In this document: positions 7,925-17,241 of the stretch, in pieces | Position numbering within the stretch: the first letter of the stretch is position 1 | Layout: each line of letters begins with the position of its first letter | Translations under genes and position numbers: made by a program | Notes under the pieces: model-generated | The model's database searches: none | Told to the model about the DNA's origin: nothing | What the model saw: the letters and a program-made list of their open reading frames with translations, nothing else | Assembly (NCBI GenBank): GCA_913009575.1 | Contig: CAJVWH010000002.1 | Span: 1 to 45,614 of the forward strand | Length of the DNA: 45,614 bases | Source: an uncultured bacterium | GTDB taxonomy: Bacteria > Patescibacteriota > Minisyncoccia > UBA9983 | Direction of reading: 5' to 3'

Positions 7925-10162
7925 TTATTTATATAATATCATATCTTCCCAGTTTTTACCTACTGCGACATTAACTTTGATAGGTACGTCGTTTTTATAA
8001 ACTTCCTCCATTTCCCTGATTATGAGGGGGATGCATTGGCCTATAATTTTTTCATCTATCTCAAAAAGTAATTCGTCGTGAATTTGAAGCAGTAATCGCG
8101 CTTTACTTTTCAATTTTTTGTCTCCAAGCGCTTTATCCGCCCTCACCATTGCCAATTTTATAAAATCAGCGGCAGTACCCTGAATTGGCGCATTTACCGC
8201 CATCCGCTCCGTCTCCTTTCTCACATATTCAATCGGGGAATTAATCTCCGGAAAAAATCTTTTTCTGCCGAACAGAGTTTCGGTATAGCCGTTTTTGCGG
8301 GCAAACTCTTTTATATGTTCAACATATTCAGCCATTCCGTTAAAATTTTTGAAATATTCTTTATAAAAAATCATGGCCTCTTCCCGCGAACATCCAAGAT
8401 TCGCCTTCAGTGCGTTAATTCCCATCCCATAAATAATTCCAAAATTAATGACCTTGGCCCTTCTGCGCATCTCGGCGGTAATTTTATCCGGCGTCACATT
8501 AAAAACTTTTGAAGCCACTGCGCTGTGAATATCCTCCCCTTTCTTAAAAATTTCCGACATTTTGGAGTCCTTGCTGAGAATCGCCGCCACTCTCAGCTCA
8601 ATCTGCGAATAATCAAAGGCGGCTAACTTGAAACCTTTGCCGGCAATGAAAGCGCGGCGAATATTCCTTCCTAATTCGGTTCTCTTGGGAATATTTTGAA
8701 GATTGGGGTCTTTTGAAGAAATTCTGCCCGTGGCCGTGCCGGCCTGGTCAAAAGTCGTATGAAGCCTGTTGTTTTCATCAACCAATTTCGGCAGAGCATC
8801 AATGTAAGTTGAAACCAGTTTCGCGAATTCACGATAAGAAATAATTTCGTTTATAATCGGATGCTCGTTTTTTAATTTTATCAATTCGGAAATATTGGTT
8901 GAATAAGAACCGTTTTTTGTTTTTTTTTGCCTTTTCACCCTTAACCCAAGCTTATCAAAAAGAATTTCACCTACTTGTTTCGGAGAATTAATATTAAATT
9001 CTTCTCCGGCCATAACCCATATTTTTTTCTCAAGTTTTTTAAGTTTAGAATGGTACTCTTCTGACAATTTTTTTAAATGTTCAATATCCAGCAAAATACC
9101 TCTTTCCTGCATCCCGGAAAGTACTCTTGAAAGCGGAATTTCAATTTCCCTAAATAATTTTTCCGGAACCGCGCCCTGAAATCTTTCATGAAGAAGCTCT
9201 TCTTCGCTTCCAAGGACAGTCCTTGGAAGCATCCAAGGACTGTCCTTGGAAGCATCGCCCAATCTTTCAATCAAGCTCCTGAAACCTAATTCGTTAAAAA
9301 GGATTTTTACTTTTTCAATATCAAATTGTTTTTTCCATTCAGTTTCTTCAAGAGAAAATTTTATGCGCGCGTCACGTCTGATTTCCGCCAATGTCTTGGA
9401 AAACAGTGATTCTTCTTCGTTCTCCTCCAAAAGTTTTATTATTCGCGGTTTAACGCCGGCTTTTTCCAGCGCCGATTTATTTTTTTTAATGGTTTTGTAT
9501 AAATTTTCAATGGTGTTGAATTTTTGTATCAACAAACTTGCTGTCTTGTCCCCTATGCCGGGTACGCCGGGAATATTATCTGAGGGGTCTCCCTTCAGCC
9601 CTTTAAAATCCGGCAAGAGTTTCGGTTCAAAACCATATCTCTTTTTTACCTTGTCTTCATTATAGATAACTGTGTCCTTTATACCCTTACTTAGAGTGTA
9701 AACAACAATATCATCATCTTTTACGAGTTGAAGGGTATCTAAATCTCCAGAAGCAATAATAGTTTTTAGTTTGTAGTTTTTAGTTTGTAGTTTCTCAACG
9801 ATTGTACCCAGCATGTCGTCCGCCTCAAACCCGGGCAAACTGTAAATCGGAATTTTAAAAACATCAAGAATGTCCCGCGAACGGTTAATTTGTTTTGCTA
9901 AAGCATCTTCCATTTTTGGCCGCTGGGCTTTGTATTTCTCGTAAGCGATGTGACGAAAGGTCGGTTCCGGCAAATCATAACAGGCAGCGATATAATCCGG
10001 CTCAAGTTCGCGGATTACCTTTAAGAGAAAGGCGGTAAAACCGTACAGAGCGCCAGTCGGTTCGCCCTTCGGGGATGTGAAATCCGGCAGGGCGTGATAG
10101 GCGCGATGCAAAATCGCGTGCGCATCCAAAAGTACCAATTTTTTTTTCTCACATTTTCCCAT
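7925..10162 (-). CDS. polA: DNA polymerase I (5'-3' exonuclease plus polymerase)
   Basis: LLDAHAILHRAYHALPDFTSPKGEPTGALYGF, GDPSDNIPGVPGIGDKTA, DYSQIELRVAAILSKD, RRRAKVINFGIIYGMG, LLQIHDELLFEI. Confidence 0.97.
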   Translation of the reverse strand: MGKCEKKKLVLLDAHAILHRAYHALPDFTSPKGEPTGALYGFTAFLLKVIRELEPDYIAACYDLPEPTFRHIAYEKYKAQRPKMEDALAKQINRSRDILDVFKIPIYSLPGFEADDMLGTIVEKLQTKNYKLKTIIASGDLDTLQLVKDDDIVVYTLSKGIKDTVIYNEDKVKKRYGFEPKLLPDFKGLKGDPSDNIPGVPGIGDKTASLLIQKFNTIENLYKTIKKNKSALEKAGVKPRIIKLLEENEEESLFSKTLAEIRRDARIKFSLEETEWKKQFDIEKVKILFNELGFRSLIERLGDASKDSPWMLPRTVLGSEEELLHERFQGAVPEKLFREIEIPLSRVLSGMQERGILLDIEHLKKLSEEYHSKLKKLEKKIWVMAGEEFNINSPKQVGEILFDKLGLRVKRQKKTKNGSYSTNISELIKLKNEHPIINEIISYREFAKLVSTYIDALPKLVDENNRLHTTFDQAGTATGRISSKDPNLQNIPKRTELGRNIRRAFIAGKGFKLAAFDYSQIELRVAAILSKDSKMSEIFKKGEDIHSAVASKVFNVTPDKITAEMRRRAKVINFGIIYGMGINALKANLGCSREEAMIFYKEYFKNFNGMAEYVEHIKEFARKNGYTETLFGRKRFFPEINSPIEYVRKETERMAVNAPIQGTAADFIKLAMVRADKALGDKKLKSKARLLLQIHDELLFEIDEKIIGQCIPLIIREMEEVYKNDVPIKVNVAVGKNWEDMILYK
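9206..9254. repeat. Two tandem copies of a palindromic element inside polA
   Basis: GCTTCCAAGGACaGTCCTTGGAAGC (9206-9230, 12-bp arms, 1-nt centre) and TCCAAGGACtGTCCTTGGA (9232-9250); also a 23-bp direct repeat 9209-9231 / 9232-9254 with one central mismatch. Confidence 0.95.
9760..9794. repeat. Five tandem heptads TAGTTTN inside polA
   Basis: TAGTTTT TAGTTTG TAGTTTT TAGTTTG TAGTTTC. Confidence 0.9.
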
Positions 10163-10168
10163 TCTTTA

Positions 10169-10174
10169 ATTATA
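10169..10174 (-). promoter_or_regulatory. -10 box of polA
   Basis: Minus strand TATAAT ending 6 nt before the ATG at 10162. Confidence 0.6.
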
Positions 10175-10216
10175 ACATTCTCTCGCCTCAGGCATAATGA
10201 AATAAAAAAACCTGAT

Positions 10217-10246
10217 TTGACAATGATTTTTATTTATATATACTAT
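10217..10246 (+). promoter_or_regulatory. Sigma70-type promoter of nusA
   Basis: TTGACA (10217-10222) and TATACT/TACTAT (10239-10246) with 16-18 nt spacer. Confidence 0.75.
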
Positions 10247-10263
10247 GAATATAGATAGATGAT

Positions 10264-10291
10264 AGTCCGTTTTTTGAAACGGACTTTTATT
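10264..10291 (+). terminator. Hairpin with short U-tract in nusA 5' leader (candidate attenuator)
   Basis: AGTCCGTTT TTTG AAACGGACT then TTTATT; lies between promoter and nusA ATG. Confidence 0.6.
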
Positions 10292-10309
10292 AAATAAAAA
10301 AAGAAAAAT

Positions 10310-11527
10310 ATGGATTTAAAATCACTAAAATCAGCGCTTGAACAAATGGAAAACGATAAGGGAGTTGCAAAAGAAAAAATCATTGAGGCGATTGAAATGG
10401 CCTTGGCGGCCGCCTATAAAAAAGATTTTGGGAAAAAAGGGCAGATTATTCGGGCCAAGTTTAATATTGAAACAGGAGAAACCGAATTTTCCCAAATTAA
10501 AATCGTTGTTGACGAATCAATACTGAAGCCGGAGGAAGAAGGAGAGGAATTAAAATCCGAGCAGCAGAAAGAACAAAAGAGCGAAAATGAGGATAAAAAC
10601 GAGGGAGAAGAAGGAGAGGAGCAGAAAGTCCGTTTCAGTCCTGAACATCACATAATGATAGAAGAAGCGAAAAAAATCAAAAAAGATATTCTTCCCGGGG
10701 AAGAAATCGTTTTCCCTTTGGAGTCCAAAAAAGACTACGGCAGAATTGCCGCCCAAACTGCCAAACAAGTTATTATTCAAAAAATCAGAGAGGCGGAAAG
10801 AGTTTCCATATTTAAAGAATTCAAAGACAGGGAAGAGGAAATAATAACGGGAATTGTACAACGCGTTGACAATGGCAATGTTTTTATTGATCTTGGACGC
10901 ATTACCGCAATTTTGCCAAGAGACGAACAAATTAGGGGCGAAAGATATCGCATTGGCGAAAGAGTTAAATCATTGCTTTTTCTTGTTGAAGAAACACGAA
11001 AAGGAATAAATTTATATCTTTCCCGCTCCCATCCTAAATTTATCGCCAAACTTTTTGAACTGGAAGTTCCTGAAATAGCCAATGGAATTGTGAAAATTAA
11101 GAATATCGCGAGAGAATCGGGTTCAAGAACAAAAATTTCCGTTGATTCCAATGAAGATGGTGTTGACCCGGTCGGCTCCTGTGTTGGACAAAAAGGGACT
11201 AGAATCAATATTATTATTTCAGAATTAGGGGGAGAAAAGATTGATATAATAGAATGGTCTGAAGACACGGAAAAATTTATCGCAAACGCGCTCTCACCCG
11301 CGAAAGTCATTGATGTTGAAATCAATGAAAAAAACAGGGAAGCGAAAGTTATGGTTGATGAAGACCAGCTTTCTTTAGCAATTGGCAAAAGCGGGCAAAA
11401 CGTGCGTTTGGCGGCCAAACTTACTGGTTGGAAAATAGACATACGCTCACGCGAAGGCAAATCAGTGGCAAAAGCAACGGAAGAAGGGGATATGATGGAA
11501 AAAGAAACCTCCAATGGAGACGCCTAG
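10310..11527 (+). CDS. nusA: Transcription termination/antitermination factor NusA
   Basis: KIIEAIEMALAAAYKKDFG, GIVQRVDNGNVFIDLGRITAILPRDEQI, GSCVGQKGTRINIIISELGGEKIDII, LAIGKSGQNVRLAAKLTGWKIDI. Confidence 0.96.
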   Translation: MDLKSLKSALEQMENDKGVAKEKIIEAIEMALAAAYKKDFGKKGQIIRAKFNIETGETEFSQIKIVVDESILKPEEEGEELKSEQQKEQKSENEDKNEGEEGEEQKVRFSPEHHIMIEEAKKIKKDILPGEEIVFPLESKKDYGRIAAQTAKQVIIQKIREAERVSIFKEFKDREEEIITGIVQRVDNGNVFIDLGRITAILPRDEQIRGERYRIGERVKSLLFLVEETRKGINLYLSRSHPKFIAKLFELEVPEIANGIVKIKNIARESGSRTKISVDSNEDGVDPVGSCVGQKGTRINIIISELGGEKIDIIEWSEDTEKFIANALSPAKVIDVEINEKNREAKVMVDEDQLSLAIGKSGQNVRLAAKLTGWKIDIRSREGKSVAKATEEGDMMEKETSNGDA

Positions 11528-11535
11528 GGGAAAAA

Positions 11536-12774
11536 TTATCTGATTCTCAAGCTCCATAAAGTATTGTCCTTTTTATTCATAAAAACAAGATAATGTCCGC
11601 CATCAACCCAGAAAGGATTTGTAACGTCAGTGCCCGTGTTTTTCAAAATCATTTTTGTTTCACCCGTTGAAATGTTTATGCTCCAAATTGAATCATTGAA
11701 AGAAATTAAACCTTGATACCAAGTGTCAGGATATTTTGACGAGGGAAGTTTGTTTGGTACTCCGCAATAAATCACATCGGGGCGCGATTCACCCCACACG
11801 CATTTTTCAGGAATGGTTTTTAATCCAATATCTCTTGAACTTTTTTTATTTACGTCAAATACTTTCGTATTAAATATTCCGCCAACACTTTGACTGTAAA
11901 TCACATTTTCTCCGCTTGGCGACACCAAAGCGGTAAGTCCCTTAATTTTACCCAATATTTTCTCCATTTTTGCCGTTTTGGGGTTTAAAAAATATAGGAA
12001 ACCATCTGCCAAGCCAGATGGTTTCGTAAGCAAAGAAATAATATTCTTATTTGGCCAATTCACGTTAAATCCTCCGAAAGGCATTGAAAATACTACTTTT
12101 TGTTTTTCATTATCAAAATTGGCAATTATTCCCGTGGTTTCCGCGCCGGAATTATTTAAATAAAAAACTTTGTCTTCCGCCGGAGAAACAGCTACAGCAG
12201 TTGTGTTTTTGGGCAGAAAAACACCCGCCAAAGAAGAAAAAGGCGTGGTCGTTCCGCCGGATGATTCACCGCCTTCCCCGCCATCCTTCTTAATTGAAAC
12301 GGAAAAAGTTTTTGCCAAGGAGATAATGTTATCGTCATCAAGGTAGCGAATCACAACCTTATCCGCGCCGGGAGACCAGAAAGATTCAAAAATTTTAAGA
12401 ATGGTGGTGTTGGTAATACGCGTTCTGTCTTTGCCGTGTGGGCCAACTTCATAAATATTTCCCGTTGATTTCTCAATATAGCGGATAGTAGTACTCGCGG
12501 ACTGTTCTCCGTTTCCGGAAAAAACGGCGGCCCCCGCAACAGCTTGCGGGACTATTTGAATAAAATCAGCAGTCTTGGCATTTTCACCCGGTAAAAGTTT
12601 TCCGCCTGGCAGCAAGCCGTTTATATTCCTTTCTCCACTTGAAGGAAAAGAACCGCCACCTGTATCCGAACCGTTTCCTCCAGACTTTTGGGAGGAAAAC
12701 CAAAAAACTCCGCCCGCTGCCGCCAGAAGCAAAATCAAAACTGTTGATAAAATTATAATTGTTTTTTTATTCAT
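11536..12774 (-). CDS. Membrane-anchored extracellular protein, possibly beta-propeller-like, end of T4SS-like block
   Basis: MNKKTIIILSTVLILLLAAAGGVFWF signal/TM then repeated strands (VSPAEDKVFYL, VSPSGENVIYS); ATG 12774 chosen over 12819. Confidence 0.6.
   Translation of the reverse strand: MNKKTIIILSTVLILLLAAAGGVFWFSSQKSGGNGSDTGGGSFPSSGERNINGLLPGGKLLPGENAKTADFIQIVPQAVAGAAVFSGNGEQSASTTIRYIEKSTGNIYEVGPHGKDRTRITNTTILKIFESFWSPGADKVVIRYLDDDNIISLAKTFSVSIKKDGGEGGESSGGTTTPFSSLAGVFLPKNTTAVAVSPAEDKVFYLNNSGAETTGIIANFDNEKQKVVFSMPFGGFNVNWPNKNIISLLTKPSGLADGFLYFLNPKTAKMEKILGKIKGLTALVSPSGENVIYSQSVGGIFNTKVFDVNKKSSRDIGLKTIPEKCVWGESRPDVIYCGVPNKLPSSKYPDTWYQGLISFNDSIWSINISTGETKMILKNTGTDVTNPFWVDGGHYLVFMNKKDNTLWSLRIR
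11998..12025. repeat. Intragenic palindrome
   Basis: GAAACCATCTG CCAAGC CAGATGGTTTC, 11-bp arms. Confidence 0.9.
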
Positions 12775-12782
12775 ATTATTTA

Positions 12783-13418
12783 TCAAGAACCTCCAGTTCC
12801 TCCACCATTTTTCTTGCAATTGGCAGTTTCATCTAGGCAGCAATCTTCTCTTGTCTTGTATTGGCTGCCAGATGTACTGCAATAGCCCGTATCCACACTT
12901 CTCTGAATACATTCACGGTCTCCATTTTGCACCACCCAACAATTTACTGAACTATTTCCATTTCCACTATCATTTCCACTATTTTCATTTTCAATGTTAA
13001 TTCCCGGTATTGTAAGCCCTTTTTTCACCAAATCGGGATTAATAGTACTGAGAATAAGCACAGACGATATCGCCAGCAATAATCCCCAAAGTGCCATTTC
13101 AATCATTTCTTTGCCTTTTTTCCGCGCGGTTTCGCTGGCACCCCCAACAACAATATTCATTGCTCCGATAATAATCTTCAGAACAGCAAGAAAAGCGGCC
13201 GCTGCCAAGGCAAAATGAAAAATCCAACTTAAATACTGCGATAAATTTGGACTGTCTCCGCCTTGAATGCCCGGCAATGGCTGTAAAAGGCTGTAGGCGG
13301 AAACAAATGAAAAACTAAGGGCAAAGAAAATGAAACAGAAAAACAGAATAGAAAAAATTTTGAATTTCATGCCGCTATTTTTATTTTCACGTTCTATAAT
13401 TCGCATTTTATTGTCCAA
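12783..13418 (-). CDS. VirB2/TrbC-like two-TM pilin candidate with C-terminal Cys-rich tail
   Basis: YLSWIFHFALAAAAFLAVLKIIIGAMNIVVGGASETARKKGKEMIEMALWGLLLAISSVLILSTINPDLV, then NCWVVQNGDRECIQRSVDTGYCSTSGSQYKTREDCCLDETANC. Confidence 0.7.
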   Translation of the reverse strand: MDNKMRIIERENKNSGMKFKIFSILFFCFIFFALSFSFVSAYSLLQPLPGIQGGDSPNLSQYLSWIFHFALAAAAFLAVLKIIIGAMNIVVGGASETARKKGKEMIEMALWGLLLAISSVLILSTINPDLVKKGLTIPGINIENENSGNDSGNGNSSVNCWVVQNGDRECIQRSVDTGYCSTSGSQYKTREDCCLDETANCKKNGGGTGGS

Positions 13419-14388
13419 AATTTACCATAAAATTATTATTGGCGAATTGGAATTCCCTAAAAAGATTTTTGGCATTGAGGGTGATGGTTGACTGCCCGGA
13501 TTCCCTGTTTTTGTTCACACGTAAATTGACCACGTTTGGTTTTTCAGTTTTGATTTTTTTTCCGTTTATTGCCCAATTAAAAGAAAACTCTTTTCCTTTT
13601 TTCGGGAAGGAAAAGAAGAACGGTTCGGCTCTGACTGAAACTTCATCTCCTTTTAATTGGAACATTTTTCCGATTGCCGTGTTATAAGACGGACCCTCCA
13701 GCGGATAATCTTCGTAAAAGATTAATTTCGGTTCCAAATTTTTAATTTTCACTGAATTCTCGGCAGTAATTTTTTTATTGTAATTTGAAACTTTCACGCC
13801 GACCGTGCTTTCATTGAAAGGCCCTGCCGTTCTGAATGTGAAAGAATTTTTCCCGGTCCCGGAATAATCCGGCTGATTTTTATGGCTCAACTTCCAATAA
13901 TAAACAAAATTTGACGGGTTGGTAATGGAATATTTTCCAAAACGCGGAATGGCCGTGACGGTTATCAAAGAACCGGGGACGGGCATTGCCTTGCCTTTGT
14001 AGGGAGCGGGGGTGTAAGTTTTCACCTCCCACAGCAAATCAACTTCTGCCGGAATAACCTTCAAAGTTTTGTTCAATTTTAATCCTTTTTCCGTTTTTAA
14101 AGAAACAAAAATATCCGTTTCTTTGCCGGCATCCCCTGTCTTAAAATTAAACGCTTTTTCTCCCCTGCCGGATAATTTTACCGTTCCGTTAACGGACCAT
14201 GTGATATACGACCTATCCACATCAATGCTGTAACTTTTCATGCTGACGTTAACCGGCATATTCGGACCCGGAAATTTCGGTGACACTTCTGCAAAAAAAT
14301 CCTCGCCAATCGCCAGCGCCCTGCCGAAAAAAGCCGTTGCCGACACAATCGCGACCAGAAATAAAATTTTTATGATTTTTTTTCTCAT
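13408..14388 (-). CDS. Secreted protein with probable Ig/PKD-like beta domains
   Basis: Signal peptide; PGPNMPVNVSMKSYSIDVDRSYITWSVNG, KEFSFNWAINGKKIKTEKPNVVNLRV. Confidence 0.55.
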   Translation of the reverse strand: MRKKIIKILFLVAIVSATAFFGRALAIGEDFFAEVSPKFPGPNMPVNVSMKSYSIDVDRSYITWSVNGTVKLSGRGEKAFNFKTGDAGKETDIFVSLKTEKGLKLNKTLKVIPAEVDLLWEVKTYTPAPYKGKAMPVPGSLITVTAIPRFGKYSITNPSNFVYYWKLSHKNQPDYSGTGKNSFTFRTAGPFNESTVGVKVSNYNKKITAENSVKIKNLEPKLIFYEDYPLEGPSYNTAIGKMFQLKGDEVSVRAEPFFFSFPKKGKEFSFNWAINGKKIKTEKPNVVNLRVNKNRESGQSTITLNAKNLFREFQFANNNFMVNFGQ

Positions 14389-14741
14389 ATTGCTTTCGCT
14401 TCCAAACCTGCCATTGCTTTAGGCAAAATTTCTTTGGTTTTATTTTTAATCATTATAACAATAATCACGCCTGTCCAAAAGGGCAAGGCGGCGATGACAG
14501 GAATAATCTCAGCAATTCCTCCTATAGCAAGCCACCCTCTAAAATTCTTTACTCCTTTTATTTTCAACCAAAGATAAAAAGTAAGCCACGCCCAAATACT
14601 TATAAGTCTGTTTACAATCAACCCGATTAGAACTACGTCAAGAAAAAACTGGACTCCGTCAAAAAGCAAAGCGACGCCTATCATTAATCCCCATTCAATA
14701 TTTGAAATTTTACTTTTCTCATTACTCATTGCTTTGCTCAA
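14385..14741 (-). CDS. Small multi-TM membrane protein
   Basis: Hydrophobic segments; overlaps both neighbours in the operon. Confidence 0.6.
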   Translation of the reverse strand: MSKAMSNEKSKISNIEWGLMIGVALLFDGVQFFLDVVLIGLIVNRLISIWAWLTFYLWLKIKGVKNFRGWLAIGGIAEIIPVIAALPFWTGVIIVIMIKNKTKEILPKAMAGLEAKAI

Positions 14742-16551
14742 ATTCTTCCTTTGATTTTTTAATCGCCAATAATTGCGCCGGGTCGGAAGTTATAATTTGG
14801 TCTTCGGTATAAGACGCTAAAACCTTTATCGCCACATGTTTCATTCCCGCGAAGAAAATCCCCTCACCCACATCGGATTCCAAAAGCAAAAATTTCTCTT
14901 CCTCGGTAAGATTAAAAGTCTTTTGAACCATATCTATTGATGCCGGCGACTGTTTCAAGAGAAGCTGCATAGAAGAGTTCGTTATGATGGGAAGCCCATA
15001 AGGCGAAGATAGAAAATCATTGACATTTTGAGTAATGGTAGCCAATCCCAAATAATATTTCCTGCATCTTTTGGCTATGCCAAACAGAAAAGAAGCGGTG
15101 TCTTTTGACTTCATCATCCACCAAGCTTCATCAATTACGAGAAGCCTTTTTCTTATATTTTTTCTAACGGTATTCCAAATAAAATGAGTGATAATATACA
15201 TTGCCACCGGCCGAAGTTCATCCTCCATGTCCCTCACGGAAAAAACCACAAGCTTTTTATTTATGTCAACATTGCTCGGCTGATTTAAAAAACCCGACCA
15301 TGTTCCCTTTGTATATTTACTAAGGCGTTGCGCCAAAGATTCTCCACCCTCCATACCCGCTAAAACAAGCTCTAAATCGGACAGTGTCGGAGGGGGAATG
15401 TTGGAAAAATCCGCCTCTGGAGTTATATCTCTAGCGGCATAAGTTTCAGTAATTGCTTTATCCATTATTGAATCCTCCTCGGGGGTCAAACCGCCAAGCA
15501 TCAAACGGAACAAACCAACCAAAGTAATAATATTAGAGCGCAAAACATCGGAAGGGGATTCATCTTCGCCCACGGGAGGGAGGTCAAAGGGATTAATGTG
15601 GTGTTTGGATGAAAGAGAGATGTCAAAATATCTTCCGTCAACCGCTTCGGCCAAATATCCATATTCGCGTTCTGGGTCAATAACGATCACTTCAGTATCA
15701 AACATTAAAGTTCTAAGTATTTGCAGTTTGGTTGTGTAGCTTTTTCCCGAACCGGATTTGGCGAAAATAACCGAATTATAATTTTCCAGTGAGAAGCGGT
15801 CAAACAAAACAAGGCTGTTGTTATGGCGGTTGATTCCGTAAAGAATACCGCTATCCGAAGAAAGATCAAAAGAAACAAAGGGGAATATACTGGAAAGAGG
15901 AGAAGAATTCAGGCGGCTGTGGACTTCAATCTTGTCAGTACCGAAAGGGAAGACACTTTCAATCGCTTCTTTTTGCTGAAAAAGCGCCGGCTTAACATAA
16001 ACAAGTTTTGATTCAAGAATTGATCTAATTTCCGATTCAATTTCGTTGAGTCCTTCCAAATTATTGGAATAAAGCGTAATGTACAGCCCGACGGAAAAAA
16101 GCTTTTCCTGCGCCTGCTGAAGCTGGTCCCTAAGCATCTCAAGGTCCTGATAAGCGGTATCTAAAATGGGGTCGCGTACCAATCCTTTCTCTTCCCGCAT
16201 ATGTATCTGCGATTGAACTTCGGCAACTTTCTTCTGCAGCTGACGCAACACCGTAGAAGTGTCAATGGGGTGGATAAAAATGGAAATATCAAAAATTTTA
16301 TCTAAATTAATAATGGGAGAAAACCAATTTGAAGCAAGAAAACGCGGATAAGACATCACAAAAATAGTTCTGGCGACTTTGTCACCCAAACGGATAAAAT
16401 TAGAATTTATCTGCATCGCGGAGGGAGCGATAACATCCTGTAATTCCAAAACCCCGCTCTCATAGATTTGCTGCGGAATAATCGGGGAAATTTCTTCACC
16501 CATTTCTTTATCTTTTGCTTTTTTAAGTTTTAATGCGTCTAATAAACTCAT
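14722..16551 (-). CDS. VirB4/TraC-family type IV secretion ATPase
   Basis: Walker A NSVIFAKSGSGKSYTTKLQ, Walker B KRLLVIDEAWWMM, VIVIDPEREYGYLAEAVDGRYFDI, LGLATITQNVNDFL. Confidence 0.9.
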   Translation of the reverse strand: MSLLDALKLKKAKDKEMGEEISPIIPQQIYESGVLELQDVIAPSAMQINSNFIRLGDKVARTIFVMSYPRFLASNWFSPIINLDKIFDISIFIHPIDTSTVLRQLQKKVAEVQSQIHMREEKGLVRDPILDTAYQDLEMLRDQLQQAQEKLFSVGLYITLYSNNLEGLNEIESEIRSILESKLVYVKPALFQQKEAIESVFPFGTDKIEVHSRLNSSPLSSIFPFVSFDLSSDSGILYGINRHNNSLVLFDRFSLENYNSVIFAKSGSGKSYTTKLQILRTLMFDTEVIVIDPEREYGYLAEAVDGRYFDISLSSKHHINPFDLPPVGEDESPSDVLRSNIITLVGLFRLMLGGLTPEEDSIMDKAITETYAARDITPEADFSNIPPPTLSDLELVLAGMEGGESLAQRLSKYTKGTWSGFLNQPSNVDINKKLVVFSVRDMEDELRPVAMYIITHFIWNTVRKNIRKRLLVIDEAWWMMKSKDTASFLFGIAKRCRKYYLGLATITQNVNDFLSSPYGLPIITNSSMQLLLKQSPASIDMVQKTFNLTEEEKFLLLESDVGEGIFFAGMKHVAIKVLASYTEDQIITSDPAQLLAIKKSKEEFEQSNE

Positions 16552-16557
16552 GTTATA

Positions 16558-17235
16558 TTAAGATTTTTCCCCGCCGCTTATTTGTAATTCCTGAACACTG
16601 TTTTTTTCAATCTCTCCGGGATTAAATAATTTATAAAATAATTCTATCAATTCTTCCGTATTTAACGAAACCGCCCTGATGCCGGCACTGCGTAAACCTT
16701 GGCGAACAACATCGGCTCTTTGCTGCAATTGGAGCCGCGATTCTTCAAAACTTACATCTTTACCGGAATCATTCTTCTTTCCACCTCTAAATATCTTCAT
16801 GATGGCGCCGAAAGGATTTTTTTTAATACTGGATACCGCGCTTGAAACCGGATTATAAGCGACAACTACATAAAAAGTTTTTGACATAATATTCGTTGAT
16901 TTCACGAAATTTTTTATAAAATCAATATATTCTTTTGTCTGAATTTTAAGAAGTTCGTTTGTCTGCTCCGCTTTTGCGTCCTCAAGCGTCTTTATATAAT
17001 TTCCTATATCAAGTTTCCTGGACTCAATAAAAAATTGAATGGGAAAATCAAGCGAATTAAGAAAATTTTGATATTGCATAATAATCGCACTCTGTTCATC
17101 TTCTGATTTCAAAGCAAAATTCAAGGTGGATGTCATTAAAATCATTTTCAAAGAACCATCCTTGAAAACGGCGACGCCTTCGCGAATTTCATTGATTGGA
17201 ACAATTTCCTGCGTTGATTTTGATGATATTGCCAT
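16558..17235 (-). CDS. Detached VirB4/TraC N-terminal-domain-like protein
   Basis: VPINEIREGVAVFKDGSLKMILMTSTLNFALKSEDEQSAIIMQYQNFLNSLDFPIQFFIESRKLDIGNYI, no P-loop. Confidence 0.65.
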   Translation of the reverse strand: MAISSKSTQEIVPINEIREGVAVFKDGSLKMILMTSTLNFALKSEDEQSAIIMQYQNFLNSLDFPIQFFIESRKLDIGNYIKTLEDAKAEQTNELLKIQTKEYIDFIKNFVKSTNIMSKTFYVVVAYNPVSSAVSSIKKNPFGAIMKIFRGGKKNDSGKDVSFEESRLQLQQRADVVRQGLRSAGIRAVSLNTEELIELFYKLFNPGEIEKNSVQELQISGGEKS

Positions 17236-17241
17236 ATTATT

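Noticed and set aside
9073-9270. Minus-strand ORF MKDWAMLPRTVLGCFQGLSL... overlapping polA
   Set aside because: Alternative frame created by the duplicated palindrome; the polA frame is continuous and conserved.
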